From DATKYQ01 sp964640665 (lineage in GTDB: Bacteria; Myxococcota; B64-G9), in assembly GCA_964640665.1 (NCBI GenBank), contig CAZXHT010000007.1, positions 38,599 through 102,598 on the forward strand: a stretch of 64,000 bases of DNA, written 5' to 3'. Position numbers and translations under genes: made by a program. The notes beneath the pieces are model-generated. The model saw nothing but the letters and a program-made list of their open reading frames with translations. It ran no database searches and was not told the origin of the DNA. Numbering within the stretch: the first letter of the stretch is position 1; each line of letters begins with the position of its first letter. Of this stretch, positions 1 to 8,452 are shown one piece after another.

Positions 1-559
1 CGAAGCTGTCTTCATCGGCCTGGACCTTCTGCAACAGTTCCATCGATTTTCGATACTTGCCGAGCTCGTGGTAGAGCTTACCCGAGATGAAGTAGTTTAC
101 CGCTTTTTCGTAGTTGGCCGCCGCCCGGGAGAAGTTCTTGACCTTCAGGAAAAGCTCCGCCGCCTGGCGGTAGTTCTGGTTGCGCTCGAACATCTCGGCG
201 GCTTTCTCGAAGTTCTCGACCTCGGCGTACATCTCGGCGGCGCTCTGGTAGTCGTCGCTCTGTTCGTAAAGCTGGGCCGCCTTCTCGGTCTCGCCCAGGT
301 TCTCGCAGCACAAGGCGGCTTTATCGAAATCCCTGGCCCTGAAGAACATATTGGCCACAAGCTTCTGCAGGCGCGGATGTGTCTTGACCTTGTTGATCAA
401 TACGTAGCCGATATCTTCCTGGCAGCGCGAGTAGACATCGGCCGCCTCGGCCACCTTGCCCTCGTTGAGCATCTTCGAAAGCCCGGTAATCACCTGGGCG
501 GCTGTCAGAAACGTGTTTCCCTCGCCCTCGCGACCCTTGATCGTTACGCTCTCGGCCAT
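1..559 (-). CDS. TPR-repeat protein, N-terminal part (runs off the window)
   Basis: The reading frame is open from an ATG at 559 to the left window edge, giving 186 codons of a longer protein. The start is set by GAGGAGG eight bases upstream. The translation is a chain of degenerate tetratricopeptide-like helices rich in AAxxYE and AAEMFE patterns (for example EKAAEMFERNQNYRQAAELF), so it is probably a helical-repeat scaffold. No signal peptide is visible, which suggests a cytoplasmic protein. The first 141 coding bases and the upstream 66 bases are repeated perfectly at 9569-9775, so the island that follows separates this gene from its duplicated 5' end. The exact function cannot be told; the C-terminus lies outside the window. 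Confidence 0.8.
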   Translation of the reverse strand, partial: MAESVTIKGREGEGNTFLTAAQVITGLSKMLNEGKVAEAADVYSRCQEDIGYVLINKVKTHPRLQKLVANMFFRARDFDKAALCCENLGETEKAAQLYEQSDDYQSAAEMYAEVENFEKAAEMFERNQNYRQAAELFLKVKNFSRAAANYEKAVNYFISGKLYHELGKYRKSMELLQKVQADEDSF

Positions 560-625
560 CTGGCGACCTCCTCATGCAAGCTGGATGGCCAATGGATACC
601 ACCGCCCTTCGGGGGGTGTCAACCG
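419..625. repeat. 207-bp perfect direct repeat, left copy
   Basis: Bases 419-625 are identical to 9569-9775 in the same orientation, an offset of 9150 bp; the bases just outside differ on both sides. The copy covers the first 47 codons of the TPR gene, its ribosome binding site and its probable promoter. The two copies bracket the accessory island. Confidence 0.95.
594..622 (-). promoter_or_regulatory. Probable sigma70-type promoter of the TPR gene
   Basis: On the minus strand TTGACA (617-622) is followed after 17 bases by GTATCC (594-599). The -35 is perfect and the -10 weak. The spacer contains a C6 run. It is duplicated in the right repeat copy. Confidence 0.4.
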
Positions 626-643
626 CGGCACACATTACGCCAT

Positions 644-674
644 TTGACAAAACCACCATATTTTATTGTAAAAT
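644..674 (+). promoter_or_regulatory. hicBA promoter with palindromic operator candidate
   Basis: TTGACA (644-649), a 17-base spacer and TGTAAA (667-672) form a good promoter about 75 bases before hicB. An inverted repeat ATTTTA/TAAAAT (660-665 and 669-674) with a 3-base centre overlaps the -10, which is the position expected for autorepression by a HicB-type antitoxin. The promoter begins only 19 bases beyond the end of the left 207-bp repeat, so it belongs to the island. Confidence 0.55.
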
Positions 675-756
675 TTATTGTGGAGGAGCACCTTAGCTGG
701 TATTCATCTCAGATACGGAAAGGTGCCGTGTGGTACCAGACGCGCGGAGGGAGAAC

Positions 757-1161
757 GTGACGCCGGAAAATCGAAGAATTGGCGGATTGCTGAGGGTGAC
801 TCGAATCGGCCCGAATCGTTTCTCCATTGATGCTCATCTGTCGGGCTACATCTTTCTGGATCCAGACACGGGTCTTTGGGTGGCCTACTGTCGGGAGTTG
901 GACATATCGTCCTGCGGAGAGGATGCGGATAAGGCACTTAAGAACATCCAAGAAGCACAGGAACTCTTCTTTCAATCCTGCCTTGATCGAGGAGTTCTTG
1001 ACAAGGCTCTTGCGGAACTCAACTGGGTCTGCGGAACACCAGGTGACGAAATTCTCGCATGTGATGAAGACACATTGCCCGAAGTGCCGCCTGCATTCAT
1101 GGTTGCCGACATCATGCGACGCGGCCTCGAGTGGTCCAACGCAATCTCCTGGACAGGTTGA
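757..1161 (+). CDS. hicB: HicB-family antitoxin
   Basis: 134 residues. The GTG at 757 is preferred over the GTG at 730 because GGAGGGAGAAC lies directly before it. The N-terminal half has the HicB partial RNase-H-like pattern (a strand reading FLDPDTGLWVAYCRELDISS, then a helix DADKALKNIQEAQELFF), which normally masks the HicA toxin. The C-terminal part is probably the DNA-binding or oligomerisation segment, though a clear HTH or RHH is not obvious. The stop abuts the GTG of hicA (TGAGTG). The antitoxin comes first here, the reverse of the classical hicAB order but common. It probably represses its own promoter at the palindrome around 660-674. Confidence 0.8.
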   Translation: MTPENRRIGGLLRVTRIGPNRFSIDAHLSGYIFLDPDTGLWVAYCRELDISSCGEDADKALKNIQEAQELFFQSCLDRGVLDKALAELNWVCGTPGDEILACDEDTLPEVPPAFMVADIMRRGLEWSNAISWTG

Positions 1162-1404
1162 GTGTCGAGAATCCCCAAGCACAGTGGCCGAGACATGGTC
1201 AAAGTACTCAAGGTCTTCGGGTTCAAGGCAGGTCGCCAGAAGGGTTCTCATGTCCCAATGACGAAGGATGGCTCTCCCAGGCCTGTTGTTGTTCCTATGT
1301 ATTCAGATCTGCCGGATTTTATTGTGTCCAACAATCTGCGCGCAGCCGATATTGATCGCAAGGACTACATCTACGTGCTCAAAAAGGGGCGACTACCTGG
1401 CTAG
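1162..1404 (+). CDS. hicA: HicA-family mRNA interferase toxin
   Basis: 80 residues, starting at a GTG that directly follows the hicB stop, so translation is coupled. The fold signature of HicA is clear: an N-terminal helix with GRDMVKVLKVFGF, then QKGSH with the conserved histidine (His30) thought to be catalytic in this dsRBD-like RNase family, then a VVVP strand and a C-terminal helix. HicA toxins cleave mRNA independently of the ribosome and are neutralised by HicB. With hicB it forms a complete toxin-antitoxin pair at the left edge of the repeat-bracketed island, where it could stabilise the insertion (inference). Confidence 0.82.
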   Translation: MSRIPKHSGRDMVKVLKVFGFKAGRQKGSHVPMTKDGSPRPVVVPMYSDLPDFIVSNNLRAADIDRKDYIYVLKKGRLPG

Positions 1405-1541
1405 GCCCCGACACCCACGGTAGGTACCTGCGGGGGCGGTTGTCGTGATCGAGCGGGATCGGTGGCTACGTCCCTGCGTCACCGCGGGGCGAGTTGAGTT
1501 CTTACGGGAATGGCTTGGGCACACGAAACTCATTTTCACCC

Positions 1542-1604
1542 TTGACGCCCCCCCCCCCTGGGTTTGTTACAATTGGATCGTATAGAAATCCAATCCAGAG
1601 GGGA
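1542..1604 (+). promoter_or_regulatory. Probable metzincin promoter with C11 tract in the spacer
   Basis: TTGACG (1542-1547) and TACAAT (1568-1573) are separated by 20 bases that begin with eleven consecutive Cs (1548-1558). GAGGGGAG at 1598-1605 is the ribosome binding site for the ATG at 1612. A 20-base spacer is longer than the 16-18 usual for sigma70; loss of two or three Cs would make it near optimal. The rest of the 1405-1541 gap shows nothing else I can support. Confidence 0.5.
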
Positions 1605-1611
1605 GAATGTC

Positions 1612-4600
1612 ATGCTAGAGGCAAGACCAACACAACATCGCCTGCTGGCGATGCTGCTTTTGTGGATGCCGTGTGCCCTGATCTTGCCGGCCGGCCGGGT
1701 CCTGGCAGACATTCCGTGCAACTATCCAATCGTCCAGATCGGCTACGAGGCAGACACCTTGCCCGAAGACGATCCACAGGCGCCCTGGCAGCCGTCGACG
1801 CCGGGTGATGTAAGTGCGAGAGTTGAGGACGGGGTGCTGATCATCGAGGCGCTGGTGGAAGGAACCTGGATAACCTACAATCGTGACGAACCGTCCCTGA
1901 TGAGAGCTTCCGCATACGCCATGGAGGCAAGACTGTGGTTCGCGGACATCGCCGCGCAACCGACCATTTCACTGGGCACGCTGAAGTTGAAAGACGGCCA
2001 GAAGGAGATCGTCCTGCATTTCCAGGGAGACCAACCACAAAGAGTACAGGTGGAGTTGAGTTCCGGCGAGTCTTTGACCTATGAACTCAACATCGAGGAG
2101 CCTCATGTCTGCCGTATCGAAGCCACAAGGGGCGGGAGCACGGTGATATACGTGGATGGTGAAGCCGTGATCGAGGTAGCCTACGACGATCTTGTCGACA
2201 ACCTGGAAAGCAGCGGCCTGGAGATGGCGGCCTTCAACGCGGCCGAGAGCACGTCGTACTGGGACTATGTAAGGTACTCATTCTGCGCTCCGCCGGAAGA
2301 GCAGCGACCGCCGATCGAGGAGCAGATAGCAAACATGCAAGACGCCGCCGGGCAACTCGACGCCCCCCGGCCGGTCCAACTCTGGCTGCAGGGGCACCTG
2401 GAACACGCGGGCCAGATAGACGATCCGCTCGAGCAGGGCCGGGCCTTCTACCGCATCGGCCGGCAGCTCTTCATGATGAAGTTCGCGGGAGTCGTCGCTG
2501 GCGACGCGGCAGAATTTGAAACGTTGCTCGACTTCGCGCGCGATACGGTGGCGCCGGAATTGGAACGTCGGGATGGTTACCTGGGCAAGGTCGAGATAAC
2601 GGCCGCCCCGATCAAGGTGGCAACGGTGGTACCGGGCCGGGTCGCGGGCAAGATCCGCATCTTCGCGACGGTGAAAGCGAGCACGCAGAACTCACACCAT
2701 GGCAACAAGACTCAACTGGGGCTTTTGACCAGGGTTGGAGTCGTGGATATTGGCACGGGGGCGGTCCTGTACATGGCCTCAAATGTGAGCCCACTGCCCC
2801 AGCATTTGCCTGCCGGAAGAACGTTCGAAGTCGGACCCATTGACGTCGAATGGGGGGGAGAGACGAGTGTTGGTGGTTTAGTACAGGCCGGAAAACAGTT
2901 CGATGTGGATGTCATCGCAGGGCTCGTGCAGGTGGATATTGAATCCGGTGAAATTGTGGGCCAGCTCGACCAGGCGGCGAACCTCGGCCAGATGGGTTCG
3001 GCGCTGACCGACGAGAGCTGCGAGCATGCAACGAGGCACCTGGAGACGGCGGCAACGCCTCTGTTTGACGAGGACATGAGCTGGCAGATGGGTTGGGGGT
3101 ACTTCTTCGTGAACACCGCCCAGTGCGTGCCTGAGCCGGGAGCCGAGCGCTGCGATCCGGTGTTGCATCTTCTCGATCCGCAGAGCGGCGAGGAGCTGGT
3201 TTCGGCGGATGACTGCGCGCTCGACATGCACTATTATCCGAATTCGCCCTCCTGGGCGGAGATAAACTGTTGCACGCCCGATGGCAGATGTGGCGCCGAT
3301 CGCTGCCCTGATCTGAGCAGTGACGCGGGGCGCTTGAACCCGTGTCTTGTCACCCAGTTCGAAGGGGATCTGCCACGATTCGTTGTGCATGCCGCGGGCA
3401 ACGCGACGCGGGGAAACGCGCGGCTACAGTATTGGAGAATGGTCTGTGAGCAGGGCCATGAGCAGAGTGGTGTATTTTTCTGCACCCGCATCAGGTATGA
3501 CCTGCTTGTCGGACCGTATCCCGCTGCCGTGGGCGGAACCAAGGTCTGCTTCGACAACGGCTGGTACGACGGTGACGAGATGGATGCGATCATTCCCTCG
3601 CCGGAGAAGGCCGATCAAGAACAGGGGATTTCTCCGGCGCATGGTACGGCTTTGTATCTTTTGGACGAAGATGGTGGCTTGGAGCGGGCAGCCGTGGAAA
3701 ATAGCATGGGAGATGGAGCGAGACTTTCTAACCTGGCGTCACGGGATTCAGCGTCAGTTATAGTAGCCAGCACGGGGCAGCAGTCGGGAGCGACGAGTCT
3801 GTATGTAAACGACGTGTCGCATGCCTCCGAGCGTGACGGCGACGGCCTGGGATACGAACTGGAGAGCGAAATCTGCACAGGCCCCGAGGGTAGCATTTGT
3901 CTGGATCCAGACAACATGGACACGGACGGCGACGGCATTTTCGATGGGTTCGAGGTGCTGGGTATCCGCACAGCGGGGTTGTACACCGAGCAGGATCTTC
4001 CCACCTGGGGGGCGGATCCGCTACACAAGGATGTTTTCATTGAGACGGATTTTTATAGCAGATGCAGGGGTGAATGGAGTGGTTGCGAATACGACCTACA
4101 GTGTAAGAGTGGTATCTGCGAGGAATATCCAGATGGGCTCGACGGGAGTCCCACGGGGAAGCTCTGTCGTTGCCAAACTGACTCAGATTGCCCGACGCTA
4201 CCAGAGTTGCAAGCGGTGAAAGATGATTTTAGATACGCTGAGAAATGTGTGGATGGTTATTGCATGTTCTGCGGGCATTCCATGCATCCGGACGCTGCAG
4301 CTTTTGCCGCCGATATTGCCAAGAGATGCAATGGTGGTCAGGGATTTCTGGAAAACCCGGACGGACGAATGGGGTTTTCCATCCACGTAGATAACATCTA
4401 TGCATCCAATAATTCCGTATGGGGAAGCTGGGGCGGCGTAGACTCGGAAGGAGTTCCTACCAGTAGTTCCTATGACGGTTGGCTCAACTACATGAGCCCC
4501 ATTCGTCATGGGATTTTTCATTATGCTCTCGGCATTCCTGCAAACGGAAGCAGCAGCGCCGCCGGATCACCATATTTTCATTACGAACCAAGCGGCCGCC

Positions 4601-6537
4601 GTGGATCTGGAGCGGGATTGGTTCATGAGCTTGGCCACGATTTTGGCCTTCAACATTTCGGCGGCCCCCAAGACGGGAATAACTACAACTTCAAGCCGCA
4701 TTACTTCAGCATCATGAACTACATGTATTTGTTGGCAGGCTGCATCCCAAATGCCAACGCGCAAGATGAAGATGTAAGATCCTGCGATCCGGATAATATC
4801 GGTTTTTCCAACGGAGATGCCGGATTCGTAGTGGATGAACAGGGAACGGCGCATGATTTTTCCGTGAACCCGGCCGAGATTGACGAAAATGTCTTCTGGT
4901 ACAATCCCTATTTCACCAGGTTCGAGCTAGAGAACTTCAAAAGTTGGTATTGGACCTTCAGCCTGTTGCCAGATCTGCCACCCTGGGTGATAGACTGGAA
5001 CAGGAATTTAGCTTTTGACACAGTGCCTACAAAGGCAGACGTGTTGGTGGACGGGAGTGCCTATTTCATCCACCAGATTTTCGAAGAGCCTCTCAGATTC
5101 GGCCCGCAGATATCATCATACCAGGATGTGCTTCTTGTTTTCATGGTTAGTGAAGGCAGCAATATAATAACCTACCGCACGTATCATGAAGATTCATCTT
5201 GTGATGCCGAAGACGTCGGCCTTCGAGGACAAATGTGGCCATGGCCTTTCGAGCAGCATCATTGCGGCACCTGGCTGCCGGGCCTGCAAGAAATAGGCAT
5301 TCATCACGAACATATAGCCAGCAACATGAGCATCGTCCCGCTTGATGTTGTGGGCGCAACGGACGGCCTGCTTCTTTTTTACACAAACTCCGATGGCGAT
5401 CTTTGCGTGCTCCGGGGCAGTGGCAATGCGGTTGATCTCCTCTGGGAAGGGCCGACTTGCCTGGATGCTGGCTTTTTCGGCCCACCGGAAGCCATATTCT
5501 ATAAAGGCGGTGTATACATTTTCGGGATCGGGCAATGGGATGCAGACGAGCTTGGCGAGGTAAAGGTCATATACCTGGATCAGGATCAATGGGACGATCC
5601 AGCAAGCTGGGATGTCCTTCCTATAATGATATGCCGCCCTGGGGAAGACTGTGAACTATTTCTTTCACGTACGACACCGGCGGTTGCGGTCGATCCCGGT
5701 TCCGATGCATTGTTCAACTCGGATGACGATACATTATTGGGTATAGCGACAAACGCAGGCCACGAGATGAAGCTCTTCACCGGACCAGTCTGGAGATGGA
5801 TCTTCTTTACTTTTGACTGGCTGACAGATGATCCGGATCCATTGCATCCTGACAGAAGACATTGGCTGGATCATCCACGCGGAAATCCCGGGGCCATACA
5901 GACTACAGACCTCAAGCCCGCGCTTTTTATCGAGCGAACAGATCCCGCCGCTGATGCCCGGTGGAGCCTGTGGTTCCAGGCAAACCGGTGGAATCCTGAC
6001 GATGCCGTACCATATTTACGTGCCACCAGTTCGGTGGAGCCGTCGGTAGGAACGGTTTTTTCTCGTTTATCACATGGACCCGAGGAGAAGGTGGTTGCGA
6101 GCGACAGCAGAAATGTCAGCATAGCCTTCTACAGGGAAAAGCTTAGAGCCGCTGTTTCCTATGATCACCCATGGGACTATGGCATTGATTTCAATCTGCC
6201 CGATGACCATCATGAACCAGGCTATGTATTCTTGCCGGTTGCCGATGGGATATTCAAGGCCCAACTGCGGGACTCCAACGACGCGGCATTCATGGCTGAG
6301 CATATGCACGTGGTTTCTAACCCCTTGTTTCTATTTGTTGGCATGAGCGATTGGGAATATCAATATGTAATGGATGCCAACCACATGACGTTGAGGCGAG
6401 GGACAAGGGTAAAAGGAAGGCCGGAGGAAAGTCTATCACTGCCGCACGAGGATCCTCCCTGGATCTTGTGGGGTAGGCAGTCTGGCGAGAAAACGGACGT
6501 GACTATAAGGAATTTCGTTGAAGCAAGTAGTCGCTGA
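1612..6537 (+). CDS. Secreted metzincin-type zinc metalloprotease, 1641 residues
   Basis: The ATG at 1612 follows GAGGGGAG and begins a signal peptide (hydrophobic LLAMLLLWMPCALILPA, likely cut after LA near residue 32). Residues about 40-230 look like a concanavalin/LamG-type beta-sandwich. A helical stretch follows at about 235-320. Acidic DxDxDG-type calcium-binding repeats sit near 740-790, and Cys-rich segments near 820-900. The catalytic core is a full HExxHxxGxxH motif (His1005, Glu1006, His1009, His1015) followed by SIMNYM (Met1035), the Met-turn of metzincins. About 600 residues of beta-rich sequence follow; the last ~120 are duplicated downstream. The protein is presumably exported and acts outside the cell. 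Base composition becomes more AT-rich after about 4050. It is followed at once by a Cys-rich lipoprotein gene. The substrate is unknown. Confidence 0.8.
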   Translation: MLEARPTQHRLLAMLLLWMPCALILPAGRVLADIPCNYPIVQIGYEADTLPEDDPQAPWQPSTPGDVSARVEDGVLIIEALVEGTWITYNRDEPSLMRASAYAMEARLWFADIAAQPTISLGTLKLKDGQKEIVLHFQGDQPQRVQVELSSGESLTYELNIEEPHVCRIEATRGGSTVIYVDGEAVIEVAYDDLVDNLESSGLEMAAFNAAESTSYWDYVRYSFCAPPEEQRPPIEEQIANMQDAAGQLDAPRPVQLWLQGHLEHAGQIDDPLEQGRAFYRIGRQLFMMKFAGVVAGDAAEFETLLDFARDTVAPELERRDGYLGKVEITAAPIKVATVVPGRVAGKIRIFATVKASTQNSHHGNKTQLGLLTRVGVVDIGTGAVLYMASNVSPLPQHLPAGRTFEVGPIDVEWGGETSVGGLVQAGKQFDVDVIAGLVQVDIESGEIVGQLDQAANLGQMGSALTDESCEHATRHLETAATPLFDEDMSWQMGWGYFFVNTAQCVPEPGAERCDPVLHLLDPQSGEELVSADDCALDMHYYPNSPSWAEINCCTPDGRCGADRCPDLSSDAGRLNPCLVTQFEGDLPRFVVHAAGNATRGNARLQYWRMVCEQGHEQSGVFFCTRIRYDLLVGPYPAAVGGTKVCFDNGWYDGDEMDAIIPSPEKADQEQGISPAHGTALYLLDEDGGLERAAVENSMGDGARLSNLASRDSASVIVASTGQQSGATSLYVNDVSHASERDGDGLGYELESEICTGPEGSICLDPDNMDTDGDGIFDGFEVLGIRTAGLYTEQDLPTWGADPLHKDVFIETDFYSRCRGEWSGCEYDLQCKSGICEEYPDGLDGSPTGKLCRCQTDSDCPTLPELQAVKDDFRYAEKCVDGYCMFCGHSMHPDAAAFAADIAKRCNGGQGFLENPDGRMGFSIHVDNIYASNNSVWGSWGGVDSEGVPTSSSYDGWLNYMSPIRHGIFHYALGIPANGSSSAAGSPYFHYEPSGRRGSGAGLVHELGHDFGLQHFGGPQDGNNYNFKPHYFSIMNYMYLLAGCIPNANAQDEDVRSCDPDNIGFSNGDAGFVVDEQGTAHDFSVNPAEIDENVFWYNPYFTRFELENFKSWYWTFSLLPDLPPWVIDWNRNLAFDTVPTKADVLVDGSAYFIHQIFEEPLRFGPQISSYQDVLLVFMVSEGSNIITYRTYHEDSSCDAEDVGLRGQMWPWPFEQHHCGTWLPGLQEIGIHHEHIASNMSIVPLDVVGATDGLLLFYTNSDGDLCVLRGSGNAVDLLWEGPTCLDAGFFGPPEAIFYKGGVYIFGIGQWDADELGEVKVIYLDQDQWDDPASWDVLPIMICRPGEDCELFLSRTTPAVAVDPGSDALFNSDDDTLLGIATNAGHEMKLFTGPVWRWIFFTFDWLTDDPDPLHPDRRHWLDHPRGNPGAIQTTDLKPALFIERTDPAADARWSLWFQANRWNPDDAVPYLRATSSVEPSVGTVFSRLSHGPEEKVVASDSRNVSIAFYREKLRAAVSYDHPWDYGIDFNLPDDHHEPGYVFLPVADGIFKAQLRDSNDAAFMAEHMHVVSNPLFLFVGMSDWEYQYVMDANHMTLRRGTRVKGRPEESLSLPHEDPPWILWGRQSGEKTDVTIRNFVEASSR

Positions 6538-6556
6538 GTCGATGGAGCATTGTGTG

Positions 6557-7012
6557 ATGTTTGAAAAAGAGAGTTTAAACATATTGATACTAGCTTTTTC
6601 TTTTGTGGCAGTGGTGTTCTTTACCCAGCTTGCCGGCTGCAACAACTGTCCGATTCCTAAACCTCATGAGAAGTACTGCATCTCCTATTGCATCGGAGAC
6701 GATGTCGATTGTAGTTGCTTCTACATGTCGTCAAGGTGCGTCGATGGCAAGTGGAGTTGCTGTTACCCGCTCTCTCACCCTCCTTCCGAGCCGGAAAAGT
6801 TTAACATTTGGTATGATCAGTGCGTCGGAATGTGTCGGAGACTGGAAAAGAGGAAACCGAACGAGGAGTTTTGCGTTCAGAGTGAAGACTCCTGTTCATT
6901 TGATTTATCTAACTGTGGTGGTGGGTGCCTATATTACGATATTCACCCCCCGCCGATGCCCGAGTTCGAAGATTGGGAGGCAAGGTGCCTGGCCAAGTGT
7001 AGATGGGAATGA
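6557..7012 (+). CDS. Cys-rich lipoprotein A, paired with the metzincin
   Basis: About 151 residues from the ATG at 6557; a TTG at 6518 that overlaps the protease stop is an alternative. A hydrophobic segment ends in the lipobox LAGC (Cys28), so export and lipidation are expected. The mature part carries many cysteines, with motifs WSCC, SHPP, FNxWYDQC, a CSFDLSNCGGGC block and FEDWEARC. The gene at 7906-8403 encodes a paralogue with the same motif order. No known family is recognised. Its place 20 bases after the protease suggests a partner, inhibitor or receptor of that enzyme (inference). Confidence 0.65.
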   Translation: MFEKESLNILILAFSFVAVVFFTQLAGCNNCPIPKPHEKYCISYCIGDDVDCSCFYMSSRCVDGKWSCCYPLSHPPSEPEKFNIWYDQCVGMCRRLEKRKPNEEFCVQSEDSCSFDLSNCGGGCLYYDIHPPPMPEFEDWEARCLAKCRWE

Positions 7013-7022
7013 GGTTATCTGC

Positions 7023-7181
7023 GGATCCACGCTTGGCATCTTCCACGCATCTCTCAAGGACGTGAACGACGTAGGAGAGACGGGGACGGTTGATCCCCCT
7101 CCACGTAGATCGAATGTTGTCATGCTCCGCCGCTCGGATGGCAGAGACACCGGGCAGGATGAGAGCCAGATAGACGTGTGA
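7023..7181 (+). pseudogene. Remnant of a metzincin C-terminus (copy 2)
   Basis: A short open stretch reads GIFHASLKDVNDVGETGT, which matches the intact protease (DGIFKAQLRDSND) and the next remnant (DGLFHATLRDTNDVE). It has no start or ribosome binding site and lacks the catalytic region. It lies between lipoprotein A and the longer remnant, which indicates repeated duplication followed by deletion. The rest of 7013-7244 shows no gene. Confidence 0.55.
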
Positions 7182-7244
7182 ACGTGTCGTTAAGCAGCTG
7201 ACGTTCTGCCAGGCAACCAGGGAGCTAGTCGCTGCCGAGAAAAT

Positions 7245-7895
7245 ATGGACCGTTTTATGAATGTTGATCATCGCTTGAACCGAGAGTCACCCGAGTGGCT
7301 ACGAGTATTCGAAACGCGAAGGACGCACTGTCAGAAACATTCATCCATGCCTGACAGATCGGGAGAGGTGTTTTCCCTTGACAGGCGTTTTCATAGACAT
7401 GGGGATGGACGTTTTCCAGAGCTAGCGAAAAACTACTGGAGGACAACCAGTACCTTTGAAGATCACAACGATAATGCTTTCACGGTTACACGAATGGCCG
7501 CCATGTGGCGGTTAAAGTCCAGGGCCGTAAAGAATGTCAGCCTTGCCAGCTATCGGGGCAAGCTTCGTGCCGCACTGGCCTTCGATGCCTGGGAAGATGA
7601 CCCCAAGGTGGAAGGAGACGAAGTACCGCACGGCTGGGTATTTTTGCCGGTGGCAGATGGTCTTTTCCATGCCACCTTGAGAGACACCAACGATGTCGAA
7701 CTGATAGGCAATGGCATGGCGACAACCTGTCGGGGAGACGGACTCTTCTGGGGAATGACCGGCAGCAAGAGGAGCGCGATTTTTCAAGCCAACCACATGG
7801 ATCTGAGCAGAATACCGCGTTCTAAGATAAGACCCCCAACCGTCAGTCGGCAGGTGGCCGTGGAGCCCGAGTGGTTAAAAGTACCTCACAGATAG
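7245..7895 (+). pseudogene. Truncated C-terminal copy of the metzincin (copy 3)
   Basis: A 216-codon frame whose last ~125 residues align with the end of the large protease: KNVSLASYRGKLRAALAF against RNVSIAFYREKLRAAVSY, then GWVFLPVADGLFHATLRD against GYVFLPVADGIFKAQLRD, then QANHMDL against DANHMTL. It has no signal peptide, no HExxH and no calcium motifs, and the first ~90 residues do not align well. It ends ten bases before the second Cys-rich lipoprotein, repeating the protease-lipoprotein order. It is probably a non-functional remnant, although the C-terminal domain could in principle still be made. Confidence 0.6.
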
Positions 7896-7905
7896 GAGTT
7901 GAGTT

Positions 7906-8403
7906 GTGAAAAAGAACTATTTTTACAGATCAATCATGTTTGCCGGATCCGTCATGCTTGTCTGGTTGCAAAATGCAAGTTGCTCCAACCCACAAATACC
8001 CACCTGTGGGGGATCAGGCTGTCCTCCCTGCAAGTTGTATTGCATATGGAAGGATTCCAATCCCTACGATGATGAGGCGGGTTTTGAACGTTTTTTCTTT
8101 TATCCCATACAGATTCCCGGCAAGGGCTGGAGCTGCTGCGGCTTCTCACATCCTCCTTGTGACGATTACGGGTTCAACACGTGGCATGATTATTGGGTCA
8201 AGTGTGACGACAAGAGAACGCTAGAAGAGCAGATTTGCATATCCAAATATGAAAGATGCTCCTATAAACCATCTACTTGCAGTGGAGTATGTTGGGGCTT
8301 TGAAATTGATGACTACAAATTAACGGGTTCCGATTTCGACGATTGGTTCAAAGAGTGCATGCTGCCGAGATGCGAGGAAACCGTTGAAAAGGATATGCTT
8401 TGA
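7906..8403 (+). CDS. Cys-rich lipoprotein B (paralogue of A)
   Basis: 165 residues from a GTG at 7906 with AGGAG upstream. The N-terminus MKKNYFYRSIMFAGSVMLVW is a signal peptide ending near NASC, a plausible but imperfect lipobox. The mature protein shares its motif order with lipoprotein A: GWSCCxFSHPPC, FNTWHDYW, EEQICISKYERCSY, CSGVCWGFEI and FDDWFKEC. Conservation of the cysteines suggests a disulfide-stabilised extracytoplasmic fold. It is intact although its adjacent protease copy is reduced to a remnant, so selection may act on the lipoprotein itself (inference). No known family recognised. Confidence 0.62.
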   Translation: MKKNYFYRSIMFAGSVMLVWLQNASCSNPQIPTCGGSGCPPCKLYCIWKDSNPYDDEAGFERFFFYPIQIPGKGWSCCGFSHPPCDDYGFNTWHDYWVKCDDKRTLEEQICISKYERCSYKPSTCSGVCWGFEIDDYKLTGSDFDDWFKECMLPRCEETVEKDML

Positions 8404-8452
8404 GAGATTGGCGGTTGGTATCCGTTTCTCAGAGACGCACGACGTTGCTTCA

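Noticed and set aside
1464..1476. Shared GGCTACGTCCCTG-like segment with 9547-9558 as island end sequence
   Set aside because: Only about 12 bp match; not enough to call an attachment site.
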